Shown here piece by piece: positions 36,369-47,823 of a DNA stretch of 64,000 nucleotides. Positions within the stretch are counted from its first letter, which is position 1. Each line of letters starts with the position of its first letter. The notes under the pieces are model-generated. The model had not been told where the DNA came from. It did not search any database and saw only the letters and a program-made list of their open reading frames with translations. Made by a program: the position numbers and the translations under genes. Origin of the DNA: Geomonas agri (GTDB lineage: Bacteria > Desulfobacterota > Desulfuromonadia > Geobacterales > Geobacteraceae); contig NZ_JAINZO010000004.1 of NCBI RefSeq assembly GCF_020179605.1, positions 17,939 to 81,938 on the forward strand, in the 5' to 3' direction.

Positions 36369-36953
36369 GTGCCGCACAAGAGTAAAACGGGAATGAAAAG
36401 CTCGGGGCATCCCGGCCATGCGAAGCTCAGCTACTTCGACCCGGAGTTCAAGATGGTCGCAGTCAAGATCGTGGCAGGGGAGTTCTTCGCCACCAACGAA
36501 GCCGTGGCCATCACCACCGTGCTCGGCTCCTGCGTCTCGGTATGTCTCTACGACCTGGAACTGGGCATCGGCGGCATGAACCACTTCATGCTGCCGGAGC
36601 TGCAGCAAGGTGGCAACTCCACCCCCTGCTCCGGAGCCTGCGACAGCAACTCACAAAGCTGCGCCCGCTATGGGGCATGCGCCATGCGCCGGCTGCTGGA
36701 ACAGCTCGATCTGTTGGGGGCCAACCGCAAGCGCCTGGCCGCGAAGCTCTTCGGCGCCGGCCGGGTCATGCGGAGCAGTACCGACATCGGCGGCAACAAT
36801 GTGGCCTTCGCCGTCGACTATTTGAAGAAACACGGGATACCGATCATCGCCTCGGACCTGGGGGAGTGCTGCCCCAGGAAGGTGATGTTCTTCCCCAAAA
36901 CCGGCCGCGTCCTGGTGAAAAGGATACGCGTCCTGCACGCAGGAAGACATTGA
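36369..36953 (+). CDS. cheD: chemoreceptor glutamine deamidase CheD
   Basis: The 194-residue protein begins at GTG 36369. The CheD core is visible: VAITTVLGSCVSVCLYD has the catalytic Cys (GSC) and GGMNHFMLPE the catalytic His. KLFGAGRVMRSSTDIGGNN follows. CheD deamidates receptor Gln to Glu. A Cys-rich insert (STPCSGACDSNSQSCARYGA) sits between His and the second half and is unusual. It directly abuts cheB. Confidence 0.93.
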   Translation: MPHKSKTGMKSSGHPGHAKLSYFDPEFKMVAVKIVAGEFFATNEAVAITTVLGSCVSVCLYDLELGIGGMNHFMLPELQQGGNSTPCSGACDSNSQSCARYGACAMRRLLEQLDLLGANRKRLAAKLFGAGRVMRSSTDIGGNNVAFAVDYLKKHGIPIIASDLGECCPRKVMFFPKTGRVLVKRIRVLHAGRH

Positions 36954-38039
36954 ATGCCCATAAAGGTGTTGATAATAGACGACTCCGCCCTGATCCGGTC
37001 GCTGCTGACCGAGATCATTAACAAGGCCCCGGACCTCCAGGTGGTGGGAACCGCACCGGACCCGCTGGCGGCCCGGCAACGCATCAAGGAGCTGAACCCG
37101 GACGTACTCACCCTGGACGTGGAGATGCCCAAGATGGACGGGCTCGCCTTCCTGGAAAAGCTGATGAGGCTGCGCCCGATGCCGGTGGTGATGGTTTCCT
37201 CGCTGACGGAGAAGAGTTCTGCCGTGACGCTGAAGGCGCTGGAACTGGGCGCCTTCGACTTCGTCACCAAGCCCAAGATTGACATCCGCAACGGGCTTTT
37301 GGAGTACTCCCAGGAGCTTGCCGAGAAAATCCGTTGCGCCCACAGCGCTTTCCGCAGGAGGGGGCCCCACATCCCTCCCCTGCAGGTGGAGGCGAAGCTC
37401 TCCGCGGATGCGGTGCTCCCCAACCGGCACCAGCACTTCTCCACCACGGAAAAGGTGGTGGCGGTCGGCTCCTCTACCGGCGGCACCGAGGCGCTCAAGG
37501 TCTTTTTGAGCGCGCTCCCCGCCGACTGCCCGGCCATACTGGTCACCCAGCACATGCCCGAGACCTTCACCCGGACCTTCGCGGCGCGGCTGGACGGCCT
37601 GTGCGCCATGGCGGTCAAGGAAGCGGAGCACGGGGAGCGGGTGCTGCCCGGGCACGCCTACATCGCGCCGGGCAACCGGCACATGATGCTCGCCCGCAGC
37701 GGTGCCAACTACACCATCGCCTTGGGCGACGGACCGCCGGTCTCGCGCCACCGCCCCTCGGTGGACGTGCTGTTCCGCTCCACCGCCAACTGCGCTGCGG
37801 ACAACAGCCTGGGCATCATCATGACCGGGATGGGGGACGACGGTGCCGCCGGGATGCTGGAGATGCACAACGCCGGCGCGAGGACCTTCGCCCAAGACGA
37901 GGAGAGCTGCGTCGTATTCGGCATGCCGCGCGAAGCGATTGCCCGCGGGGGAGTCGACGAGGTGGTCCCGCTCTCCGACATGGCGGGACGCCTGATGGGA
38001 TGGCTCGCCTCCCACGGCAAGCGCAGTTTCAGGGTGTGA
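36954..38039 (+). CDS. cheB: chemotaxis methylesterase response regulator CheB
   Basis: The 361-residue protein has an N-terminal receiver ([18 protein letters not shown], phospho-Asp in [17 protein letters not shown], Lys in FVTKPK) and a C-terminal methylesterase with the Ser-His-Asp triad: [22 protein letters not shown] and [12 protein letters not shown]. It removes receptor methyl groups when phosphorylated by CheA, completing adaptation with CheR and CheD. Confidence 0.96.
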   Translation: MPIKVLIIDDSALIRSLLTEIINKAPDLQVVGTAPDPLAARQRIKELNPDVLTLDVEMPKMDGLAFLEKLMRLRPMPVVMVSSLTEKSSAVTLKALELGAFDFVTKPKIDIRNGLLEYSQELAEKIRCAHSAFRRRGPHIPPLQVEAKLSADAVLPNRHQHFSTTEKVVAVGSSTGGTEALKVFLSALPADCPAILVTQHMPETFTRTFAARLDGLCAMAVKEAEHGERVLPGHAYIAPGNRHMMLARSGANYTIALGDGPPVSRHRPSVDVLFRSTANCAADNSLGIIMTGMGDDGAAGMLEMHNAGARTFAQDEESCVVFGMPREAIARGGVDEVVPLSDMAGRLMGWLASHGKRSFRV

Positions 38040-38073
38040 GGCGCCCCCCAAAGCCCAGCGCCGGGAGAAGAAC

Positions 38074-39869
38074 GTGAAGTTCCTTAACGCAGCACGCGAA
38101 AAGATATCCATCCCCCTCGTCATAACCGCGGTGATAGTGGCGGTGGTGATGATGGTGGGGAACCACCTCATGCTGGACCAGATCCACGAGGAGGCGGTGC
38201 GCCAGGCCAACCGGCAGCAGGAAAACAGCATGATGGCCTTCTGGGAACTGATGAACCGTCGCGGGCGCAACTTCCACATCGAGAACGGCAGGATGATCCT
38301 GGGCGACTACTACACCCTGAACGGCGCCAACGAACTGACCGACAAGATCTTTTGCACCACCGGCAGCAGGGCCACCATCTTCATGGGCGACACCCGGGTG
38401 GCCACCAACGTACTCAAGGAGGACGGCACCAGGGCCATCGGGACCAAGCTTACCGGCCCGGCCTACGACGCCATCTTCAAGGAGGGGATCCGGTACCGCG
38501 GCGAAGCGAACATCCTGGGCGCTCCCTACTTCACCGCCTACGACCCGGTGCGCGACCTCTCCGGCAAGGTGATCGGCGCACTCTTCGTGGGAGTAAAGCA
38601 GAGCGAGTACCTGGCGCGTTACGACCGCATCAACGTGAAGATCGGTGCCATCAACGGGGCGCTGGCCGCGGTTTTCCTGCTCTGCGTCATCATCCTGGGC
38701 CTGAACCGCAAGCGCGCCGAGAACGACATCAAGAGACAGCTGAATTTCCAGCAGCAGCTCATGGACACCATCCCAAGCCCCATCTTCTCCAAGGACGCGC
38801 AGGGGCGCTACAACATGTGCAACAAGGCATTCCAAAGCTACGTGGGGCTCAGCAGCGAACAACTGCTGGGACGTTCGGTGTTCGATCTGTGGGAGCCTGA
38901 GCTGGCCCGGAAGTACCACGAGATGGATCAGGCGATCATAGACGCACCCGGAATCCAGATCTACGAATCCCAGGTGACCTACGCCGACGGCAGCGTGCAC
39001 GACGCTATCTTCCACAAGGCGGCGGTCCGCGACGACAACGGCGTGGCCCAGGGGCTGGTCGGAGTGATCCTGGACATCACCGAGCGCAAGGCGGTCGAGC
39101 AGGAAAGCCGCCACATAGAGGCACAGAAGCACCACTCACGCATGATCGAGTCACTGATGATCCAGTTGAACCACGACCTGAACACGCCGCTTACCCCGCT
39201 GTTCGCGCTTATCCCCATGATCCGCGCCAAGGTGAGCGATCCGGGCCTAGAAAGGATGCTGGAGATCTGCCAGCAGTGCGTAAACCAGATCCAGGGGCTG
39301 GCCGGCAAGGCGCTCGACCTGGTACGGATCTCGTCCAGTCGTCCCCGTTTGATCCCGGTCAGCCTTTGTGCCGCGGTCGAGGGTGCCCTCAGTGAGTTGG
39401 CGCCGGCCTTGGCGCAGCGCGGGGTGATCTGCTGCAACGCGATTGCCGCAGACCTCCAGGTACTGGGATCGGCGGAACAGCTCACACTCTTGTTCAAGAA
39501 CCTGCTCAGCAACGCCGCGCGCTATGCCGCCAACAACGGCAAGGTGATCATCAGCGCCGAACTGAAGGACGAGGAGGTCGAGGTATCGGTGCAGGACGAC
39601 GGCGTCGGGCTCGACCACGAACAACTGAGCCAGGTCTTTGATGAGTTCTACAAGGCCGACCCCGCCCGCCACGACCTGAACACCCAGGGGCTGGGGCTGG
39701 CCATCTGCCGCAGGATCGTGGCCAACCACGAGGGGAGGCTCTGGGCGACGAGCCCCGGAGCCGGGCGCGGTACGACCATGTTCTTCACCCTGAAACAGGT
39801 GGGGCACCAGCCGCCGGCCATCGACGAAGACGAGCTGTCTCAAGAAAATAACCCGGAGAGCGACCAGAC

Positions 39870-39873
<4 letters not shown>
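38074..39873 (+). CDS. Cache-PAS sensor histidine kinase
   Basis: The 599-residue protein starts at GTG 38074 (GGGAGAAG upstream). A membrane helix (residues 11-30) precedes a periplasmic single-Cache domain (GSRATIFMGDTRVATNVLKE, FTAYDPVRDLSGKVIGALFV), a second helix, a PAS domain (LMDTIPSPIFSKDAQGRYN), a HisKA-like domain with the acceptor motif QLNHDLNTPLTPLF and a HATPase domain (NLLSNAARYAANNGKV, DDGVGLD, QGLGLAICRRIV). It probably senses a periplasmic small molecule and feeds the same operon's receiver proteins. Its stop overlaps the next start (ATGA). Confidence 0.92.
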
Positions 39874-41899
<2,026 letters not shown>

Positions 41900-41903
<4 letters not shown>

Positions 41904-42292
41904 ATAGACGGGTAATGATCGTAGACGACAACGAGTACGTCAGGGCATCGGTGGACATCATCTGCGAATCGGCGCAGCTGGAACTGGCCAGTGCGGCCAG
42001 CGGGCACGAGTGCATCGAGCAACTGGAGGCGGGATTCCGGGGCGTCATCCTGATGGACATCATGATGCCCGAAATGGACGGCTGGGACACGATCAGGGAG
42101 ATGGTGGACCGGGGACTGTATCCGGGCAACATCATTGTCATGCTGACCGGCATGGGCGAGCCCGATGCCAAGATGGACGGGCTCCAGGAATACGTTTCGG
42201 ACTACATGACCAAGCCCTTCGGCCCGGACGAGCTGCTTGATTCCATCGAGTACTACCTCACCCTGCTCAACGCCCCGACCGGCCATGACTAA
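41900..42292 (+). CDS. single-domain response regulator (CheY-like)
   Basis: The 130-residue protein is one receiver: MIVDDNEYVRASVDIIC, VILMDIMMPEMDGWDTI (phospho-Asp) and MTKPFGPDELLDSI (conserved Lys). There is no output domain. It is coupled by ATGA to the hybrid kinase and overlaps the stand-alone CheB esterase. It may carry phosphate from the operon's kinases to the motor or to a second target. Confidence 0.93.
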
Positions 42293-42851
42293 GAATGTCG
42301 TGGTCATAGCCGTCTCCACGGGGGGGCCGCTGACGCTCAAGGCGCTCTTCAGGGAACTCCCGCCACTGGATGCCGCCTTCCTCATCGTGCTGCACATCAC
42401 GCCCGAGATGGACTACCGCATCGCCCAGGGGCTGAACGCCGCAGCGTCGATGCCGGTCAAGCTGGCCGAAGACGGCGAGTACCTGAAAAGCGGCCACGTC
42501 TACATGGCGCCGGGGGGACTGCACCTCCAGCTGACCGGCAACAACCGGGTGGTCCTGTGCGAGGGGCCGCGCATCAACTACGTGCAACCGGCTGCGGACG
42601 TCACCATGCTCTCGCTGAGCAAGCCGCTCAAGGGGAAGCTGATCGGAATCGTGCTGACCGGCATGGGGCGCGACGGGGCCGACGGGATCAAGCACATCCA
42701 CGACCTCGGCGGCATCACCATCGCCCAGGACCAGCAGTCCTCCACCATCTACGGCATGCCAAAGGCTGCCGCCCAGACCGGTGCAGTGGACTACGTCCTC
42801 CCTCCCCAGAAGATCGCCGGCAAGCTGATGGAATTGCTTGCCCCGCTCTGA
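42285..42851 (+). CDS. stand-alone CheB-type methylesterase without receiver
   Basis: The 188-residue protein starts at ATG 42285, overlapping the preceding stop. It keeps the complete CheB catalytic triad (VSTGGPLTLKALF, VLHITPEMDY, LTGMGRDGADGIK) but lacks the regulatory receiver. It is therefore a second, possibly constitutive or trans-regulated esterase beside the full CheB at 36954. The small receiver encoded just upstream may regulate it in trans. Its stop ends the chemotaxis operon, 7 nt from the convergent LysR gene. Confidence 0.9.
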   Translation: MTKNVVVIAVSTGGPLTLKALFRELPPLDAAFLIVLHITPEMDYRIAQGLNAAASMPVKLAEDGEYLKSGHVYMAPGGLHLQLTGNNRVVLCEGPRINYVQPAADVTMLSLSKPLKGKLIGIVLTGMGRDGADGIKHIHDLGGITIAQDQQSSTIYGMPKAAAQTGAVDYVLPPQKIAGKLMELLAPL

Positions 42852-42858
42852 CGGCAGG

Positions 42859-43764
42859 CTAGCCTGGCTCCCTGTCCCGCTCGCCCGGGGCGTGCTCCAG
42901 CAGGAAATCGACAAAGGCGCGGTTGGCGAGGGAAAGATAGGTGTCCTTCTTCCAGGCAATGAGCAGGTCGAGGTGCAGCGGCGGATCGAAGGAAACGGCG
43001 GCCAAGTCGGTATCCTCGGCCACCACCATCTTGAGAAAGATAGAGATGCCGGTGCCGTTGCGCACCAGCGACTTGACCAGGGAGAAGAGGTTGGTCTCGA
43101 AGATAATCTTCGGTGTGCTGCCGGTCCCCTTGAGCGCCTCCAGGAAGAACTCCCGGATGTAGTACCCCTCCTTGTAGAAGACCAGTGGCTCCCCGATGAA
43201 CTCCGTAAGCGTCACCGCCTGGCGGCTGGCAAAGGGATGGTCCGGCGGCACGCAGACAACGATCTCCTCGCGCAGGAAACGGCGCACCTCCAGCGTTGGG
43301 GGGAAGGCCGCGCTCCCGCCGCCCGCCACCACCCCCATGTCCAGTTCCCCTTCCCCAATCATCTTCTGGATCCGCCCCGAGCCCTCCCCGAGCACGGAGA
43401 TGCTCAGCTGGGGGTAGCTCCTTTTGAAGTCCCGGAAGATATCGGGAAAGAAGTAGGCGCTGATCATCGGGGTGATGCCGATCCGCACCTCGCCCCTGGT
43501 GAGCCCCTTCAGCTCGGCCATCTCCAGCTCGGCGCCGCGCAGGTCGTCCAGGATGCGCCGGGCGTGCCCCTGGAAGATCTCCCCCTCCGCGGTCAGTGAC
43601 ACCTTCTTGTCCTGGCGGTTGAAAAGGACCACGTCCAGTTCCTCCTCCAGTTTCTTCACCGCCATGCTGACGGCAGGCTGTGCAATGCGCAGCGACTCCG
43701 CCGCCTTGGTGAAGTTGCTGAGCCGTGCCACCTCGAGGAAATACCGCAACTGCCTGATGTCCAT
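42859..43764 (-). CDS. LysR-family transcriptional regulator
   Basis: The 301-residue protein has the LysR helix-turn-helix (MDIRQLRYFLEVARLSNFTK, IAQPAVSMAVKKLEEELDV) and a periplasmic-binding-like effector domain. It is divergent from the MFS gene at 43885, which it most likely controls from the 120-nt shared intergenic region. Confidence 0.93.
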   Translation of the reverse strand: MDIRQLRYFLEVARLSNFTKAAESLRIAQPAVSMAVKKLEEELDVVLFNRQDKKVSLTAEGEIFQGHARRILDDLRGAELEMAELKGLTRGEVRIGITPMISAYFFPDIFRDFKRSYPQLSISVLGEGSGRIQKMIGEGELDMGVVAGGGSAAFPPTLEVRRFLREEIVVCVPPDHPFASRQAVTLTEFIGEPLVFYKEGYYIREFFLEALKGTGSTPKIIFETNLFSLVKSLVRNGTGISIFLKMVVAEDTDLAAVSFDPPLHLDLLIAWKKDTYLSLANRAFVDFLLEHAPGERDREPG

Positions 43765-43775
43765 GTCGCCCCCTG

Positions 43776-43832
43776 ACGATAATCAATTACTATCGAAGCG
43801 ATAAGCATTATATATTTTTCTTATGATTGAGC
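43776..43832. promoter_or_regulatory. AT-rich divergent promoter/operator between lysR and MFS genes
   Basis: This AT-rich stretch holds ATAAG-N14-CTTAT (about 43800-43824), a dyad of the spacing LysR proteins bind, together with ATAAT-type -10 elements in both directions. Confidence 0.4.
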
Positions 43833-43884
43833 AAAGGCTATAGTTGCTTCGAAACGGGCAGGCAACAGCAGGGGAGAATCACCA

Positions 43885-45117
43885 ATGGGATCCATCAAGA
43901 GCGGCACCAAAAGATACCGGCAGATCAACTGGGCCTTTTTCTTCGCGGGCTTTGTCACCTTCATCACGTTGTACGACGTGCAGCCGCTGTTGCCGGTGTT
44001 CACCCGTGAGTTCGGCGTCAGCGCCATGTTCGCCAGCCTGCCGCTTTCGGTCACCTCCTGCGCCCTCGCCATCTCCATGCTGTTCGCCGGCACCATCTCC
44101 GAGACGCTGGGGCGCAAGACCGTGATGGTCGCCTCCCTGGTGACCACCTCCGTCCTGGCGTACCTCACCTCCCACACCCAGAGCCTGGAGCAACTGGTCG
44201 CCGTGAGGTTCCTGCAGGGGATCGCGCTGGCCGGGCTTCCCGCCGTCGCACTCGCCTATCTCAGCGAGGAGATCGCCCCCGCCTCGCTCACCTCCGCCAT
44301 CGGCCTCTACATCAGCGGCAACGCCATCGGCGGCATGACCGGCAGGATCTTTACCGCCACCATGGCCGAGGCCACCTCCTGGCGCACGGCCTTGGCCGTA
44401 ATCGGCGTGGCCTGCTTCGTGTTGAGCCTCTATTTCGCCAGGAGCCTCCCCCCCTCCGAGAACTTCAAGAAGCGCCCCTTCGCGGCGCGCTACCTGTTCA
44501 GCTCCTTGTACCGGCAATTGCAAGATCCCGGGCTGATCTGCCTGTACGGTATCTCCTTCCTTATCATGGGGAGCTTCGTGACCCTGTACAACTACATCAC
44601 CTTCAGGCTTCTGGGTGCGCCGTACCACCTCCCCGCCTCGCTGGTGAGCCTCATTTTCCTGGTCTACATGCTGGGCTCCTTCAGTTCCTCCATGATCGGG
44701 GTGCAGGTGGAGCGTTTCGGACGGGGCCGGATGCTTTTTCTCACCATAAGCACCATGGTCGTCGGGGCGCTCTTCACCGTGAGCCGTGACCTGGGCACTA
44801 TCGTCACCGGCATCGCCATTTTCACCTGCGGTTTCTTCGGCGCCCACACCATCGCCTCCAGTTGGGTCGGCAGCCGCGCCAAAACCGCCCGGGCGCAAGC
44901 CGCGTCACTCTATCTCTTCTTCTACTATCTCGGTTCCAGCGTTTCCGGCACCGTCGGCGGTGTGTTCTGGACCTCCTTCGACTGGCAGGGCGTGGTGCTC
45001 CTGATCATGGGGCTCCTGGGAACCGGGCTGGTACTGCTGAAATTCCTCACCAGTTGTGCCGAAGGCGACTGCCCCGCCCGCAGCGCCGTTGCCACCCTCG
45101 ACGTCCTGCGCAGCTAA
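43885..45117 (+). CDS. major facilitator superfamily transporter (YnfM-like)
   Basis: The 410-residue protein has twelve membrane segments and the MFS motif A-like loop GTISETLGRKTVMVASLVTT between helices 2 and 3, plus AVRFLQGIALAGLPAVALAY (motif C region). It resembles YnfM/inner-membrane transport proteins that are paired with LysR regulators. It probably exports a small organic compound or drug; the substrate is unknown. Confidence 0.88.
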   Translation: MGSIKSGTKRYRQINWAFFFAGFVTFITLYDVQPLLPVFTREFGVSAMFASLPLSVTSCALAISMLFAGTISETLGRKTVMVASLVTTSVLAYLTSHTQSLEQLVAVRFLQGIALAGLPAVALAYLSEEIAPASLTSAIGLYISGNAIGGMTGRIFTATMAEATSWRTALAVIGVACFVLSLYFARSLPPSENFKKRPFAARYLFSSLYRQLQDPGLICLYGISFLIMGSFVTLYNYITFRLLGAPYHLPASLVSLIFLVYMLGSFSSSMIGVQVERFGRGRMLFLTISTMVVGALFTVSRDLGTIVTGIAIFTCGFFGAHTIASSWVGSRAKTARAQAASLYLFFYYLGSSVSGTVGGVFWTSFDWQGVVLLIMGLLGTGLVLLKFLTSCAEGDCPARSAVATLDVLRS

Positions 45118-45121
45118 GTAC

Positions 45122-45148
45122 TCAAGTTCCTGTCGTGCCTGCCGATAA
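45122..45148 (+). promoter_or_regulatory. sigma-28 (FliA) type promoter of the 90-residue protein gene
   Basis: TCAAGTTC (45122-45129), 11 nt, then a perfect GCCGATAA (45141-45148) match the FliA consensus in 14 of 16 positions with exact spacing. The gene at 45177 follows with a leader of about 20 nt. Confidence 0.75.
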
Positions 45149-45176
45149 AAGCCTCAGAAGTCAGGAGGAACACGGC

Positions 45177-45449
45177 ATGCAGGAACTTATTCGAGTAGCG
45201 GACGGGGTAGCCATCCCCCTGGAAATGTTAGGCACCTGGGACAAGGTCTCCGAGTTGGCGTCGAAGTACGGTCGAGTCTTCGAGGCCGACTTGGGGCGGC
45301 TCGGGTTCAACCTGCGTCCCATCTACCATCTCAACAACTACATCGGCGGCGAGCAGGCCATAGCCTTTGGCACAGCCACCTCTTCGAGGCTGCAGTTCGT
45401 GCTGCGCCCCGACATCTACAAAGCCATGGTAGGCAGCATAGTTCACTAG
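45177..45449 (+). CDS. 90-residue protein of unknown function under sigma-28 control
   Basis: ATG 45177 follows AGGAGG. The product has no signal peptide or membrane segment: a short N-terminal strand (ELIRVADGVAIPLEMLG), a helical TWDKVSELASKYGRVFEADL and a C-terminal part with RPIYHLNNYIGGEQAIAFG and VLRPDIYKAMVG. I do not recognise the family. The FliA-type promoter just upstream implies expression with late flagellar and chemotaxis genes, so a motility-linked role is likely. Confidence 0.75.
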   Translation: MQELIRVADGVAIPLEMLGTWDKVSELASKYGRVFEADLGRLGFNLRPIYHLNNYIGGEQAIAFGTATSSRLQFVLRPDIYKAMVGSIVH

Positions 45450-45590
45450 GGCGCGGCGTCGCATGGTCCCCCACCGTACGACGCTCTGCCTCCCCCCATC
45501 CCCTCTGCTCCTATCATTCCCCTGCTTTCCCTAACTCCCATCATCGCCCACAAGACAAAAAAGATCCCCAAACCCACAAACCCGGTTTTT

Positions 45591-45604
45591 ATGACTTAGG
45601 TCAA
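45591..45604 (+). promoter_or_regulatory. HcpR-like palindrome upstream of hcp
   Basis: ATGAC-TTAG-GTCAA is close to the TTGAC-N4-GTCAA site of HcpR, the CRP/FNR-family regulator of hcp and nitrosative-stress genes in delta-proteobacteria. It lies 179 nt before the chosen hcp start. The rest of the 45450-45782 gap shows no gene. Confidence 0.6.
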
Positions 45605-45782
45605 GGTCGCAGTCGACATTAGCCGTTACAGTCACATCATCGAAGCGGCACACAGGAGCCGATAGCTGCCACAGCGACCGCTTCAATAGATCAAAACGAA
45701 ACCAGGAGAATGGATGAAGAGCTTTTTGAAAAACCTTTTCGGTATGGGAACCACAACTCAAAACAACGCTAAGGAGGAAGTA

Positions 45783-47417
45783 ATGGACAACATGTTTTGC
45801 TACCAGTGTGAACAAGCCGCCAACGGCGGTTGCTCCAAAGTCGGTGTCTGCGGCAAGAAGCCGGAAGTAGCGGCTCTGCAGGACCTGCTCATCTACAACC
45901 TGAAAGGGATCGCCTTCTGGGCCAACCTCGCCCGCGAGAAAGGCGCCAAGGATGCAGCCATCGACCGCTTCATGCTGGACGGCCTCTTCACCACCGTGAC
46001 CAACGTCGACTTCGACGCCGAAGAAATCGCCAAGCTGGTACGTGAAGCAGCCACCCTGCGCAACCAGGCACAGGCGCTCTACGAGAAAGCCAACGGCGCA
46101 GCGTACACTGGCACCGTACCCGAGGCTGCACAACCGTTCCACGCCGGCACCACCTCCGAGCTCGTTGCACTGGGCGCCAAGCACGGCGTCAAGAGCGAAG
46201 AGATCGACGCCGACGTCCACTCCGTCAAGGAAATCCTCATCTACGGCATGAAAGGCTACGCAGCCTACGCCCACCACGCCCTGGTGATCGGCCTCGAGAA
46301 CGACGAGATCTACGCCTTCACCCACAAGGCTCTCGCCGCCACCCTCGACCTGAAACTGGGCCTCATGGACTACGTCGGGCTCTCCATGGAGTGCGGCAGG
46401 ATCAACCTGGTCACCATGGAACTCCTCGACAAGGCCAACACCGACAGCTTCGGCCACCCGGTCCCGACCCCGGTACAGCTCGGCACCAAGGCGGGCAAGG
46501 CGATCCTCGTTTCCGGCCACGACCTGCGCATGCTTGAAGAGCTCCTGAAGCAGACCGAAGGCAAAGGGATCAACATCTACACCCACGGTGAGATGCTCCC
46601 CGCCCACGGCTACCCGGGCCTCAAGAAGTACGTCCACTTGGCCGGCAACTTCGGCGGTGCATGGCAGGATCAGGCCAAGGAATTCGTTGACTTCCCCGGC
46701 GCCATCATCTTCAACACCAACTGCATCCAGCGCCCGGCCGAGAGCTACAAAGACCGTCTCTTCACCTGGGGCCTGGTCCAGTGGCCGGACGTCAAGAACA
46801 TCAACGGCTGGGACTTCTCCCCGGTCATCGAGAAGGCGCTCTCCCTCCCCGGCTTTGAAGAAGCTCCGGGCAAAGAGATCCTCACCGGCTTCGGGCACAA
46901 CGCAGTGCTCGGCGTAGCCGACAAGGTCATCGACGCGGTCAAAGCTGGCCAGATCCGTCACTTTTTCCTGATCGGCGGCTGCGACGGCGCCAAAACCGGC
47001 CGTAACTACTACACCGATTTCGCCGAGAACGTACCGAGCGACTGCGTCATCCTGACCCTGGCCTGCGGCAAGTACCGCTTCAACAAGCTCGACTTCGGCG
47101 ACATCGGCGGCATCCCGCGCCTGCTGGACATCGGCCAGTGCAACGACGCCTACTCCGCGATCCAGATCGCCGTGGCCCTTGCCGGCGCCTTCAACTGCGG
47201 CGTCAACGACCTGCCGCTCTCCTTCATCCTCTCCTGGTACGAGCAGAAGGCAGTGGCGATCCTGCTCACCCTGCTCCACCTGGGCGTGAAGAACATCAAG
47301 CTGGGACCGAGCCTGCCGGCCTTCATCACCCCGAACGTGCTGAACTTCCTGGTCGAGAACTTCAACATCGGCCCGATCGGTACCGCCGAAGGCGACCTGA
47401 AGCAGATCCTCGGCTAG
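45783..47417 (+). CDS. hcp: hybrid cluster protein / hydroxylamine reductase
   Basis: The 544-residue protein begins at ATG 45783 (AAGGAGG 6 nt upstream) with MDNMFCYQCEQAANGGCSKV, whose Cys residues bind the N-terminal cluster. Ligands of the hybrid Fe-S-O cluster are visible in GLSMECGRIN, IFNTNCIQRPAES, GGCDGAKTGR, LTLACGKYRFN and QCNDAYSA. Hcp reduces NO to N2O or hydroxylamine to ammonia in the cytoplasm. The open frame extends to ATG 45714, also with a ribosome site, which would add 23 residues. The HcpR-like site suggests nitrosative-stress control. Confidence 0.96.
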   Translation: MDNMFCYQCEQAANGGCSKVGVCGKKPEVAALQDLLIYNLKGIAFWANLAREKGAKDAAIDRFMLDGLFTTVTNVDFDAEEIAKLVREAATLRNQAQALYEKANGAAYTGTVPEAAQPFHAGTTSELVALGAKHGVKSEEIDADVHSVKEILIYGMKGYAAYAHHALVIGLENDEIYAFTHKALAATLDLKLGLMDYVGLSMECGRINLVTMELLDKANTDSFGHPVPTPVQLGTKAGKAILVSGHDLRMLEELLKQTEGKGINIYTHGEMLPAHGYPGLKKYVHLAGNFGGAWQDQAKEFVDFPGAIIFNTNCIQRPAESYKDRLFTWGLVQWPDVKNINGWDFSPVIEKALSLPGFEEAPGKEILTGFGHNAVLGVADKVIDAVKAGQIRHFFLIGGCDGAKTGRNYYTDFAENVPSDCVILTLACGKYRFNKLDFGDIGGIPRLLDIGQCNDAYSAIQIAVALAGAFNCGVNDLPLSFILSWYEQKAVAILLTLLHLGVKNIKLGPSLPAFITPNVLNFLVENFNIGPIGTAEGDLKQILG

Positions 47418-47442
47418 TCGAACCAACTGCAGCATGAACAAC

Positions 47443-47482
47443 AAAGGCGGCCCCGGTAACTACCGGGGCCGCCTTTTGTTTT
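47443..47482 (+). terminator. rho-independent terminator of hcp
   Basis: AAAGGCGGCCCCGGTA (47443-47458) pairs with TACCGGGGCCGCCTTT (47461-47476), a 16-bp perfect stem with a 2-nt centre, followed by TGTTTT. It lies 26 nt after the hcp stop. Confidence 0.93.
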
Positions 47483-47550
47483 AGCTCTCTCGCTCGGACT
47501 CCTCCCCCCGGAGGGGGGAGGCTGGGAGGGGGGAAGAAGGGGGAGGATTC

Positions 47551-47823
47551 TTACTCTTCTTTCTTGTCCTCATCTGAAACCATTGTCACACTCTCGCAGA
47601 TGATCTTCTTGCTGTCCTGCATGTCCGAGTATTTGAAGCCGCCGCCCAGCGTGGTCGGCGAGCAGACGTTATCGGGTGAATTGGCATTGACCAGGCAGAT
47701 CGCGCAGGTCACGGTGGGGTTGTCGGTGAGCTTTTCCACTTCCTGCACCAATCCTTTGCTGTGCAAAAAGCAGATGTGGTGTTCGTGATCCCCTGCGCAG
47801 ATGCATTTATCGTTGGCGTCCAT
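47551..47823 (-). CDS. small Cys/His-rich protein, unknown function
   Basis: The 90-residue protein starts at ATG 47823 behind CAGGGGG. Its N-terminus packs possible metal ligands: DKCICAGDHEHHICFLHSKG. Further Cys pairs follow: TVTCAICLVNAN, NVCSPTTLGG and KIICESV. The tail is acidic (SDEDKKEE). There is no signal peptide. I do not recognise the family. A zinc- or iron-binding protein is suggested by the residues alone. Confidence 0.7.
   Translation of the reverse strand: MDANDKCICAGDHEHHICFLHSKGLVQEVEKLTDNPTVTCAICLVNANSPDNVCSPTTLGGGFKYSDMQDSKKIICESVTMVSDEDKKEE

Noticed and set aside
45531..47444. 637-codon open frame on the minus strand
   Set aside because: It is antisense to hcp. Its Val/Asp/Glu/Gly-rich translation is what high-GC third positions of hcp give in reverse.
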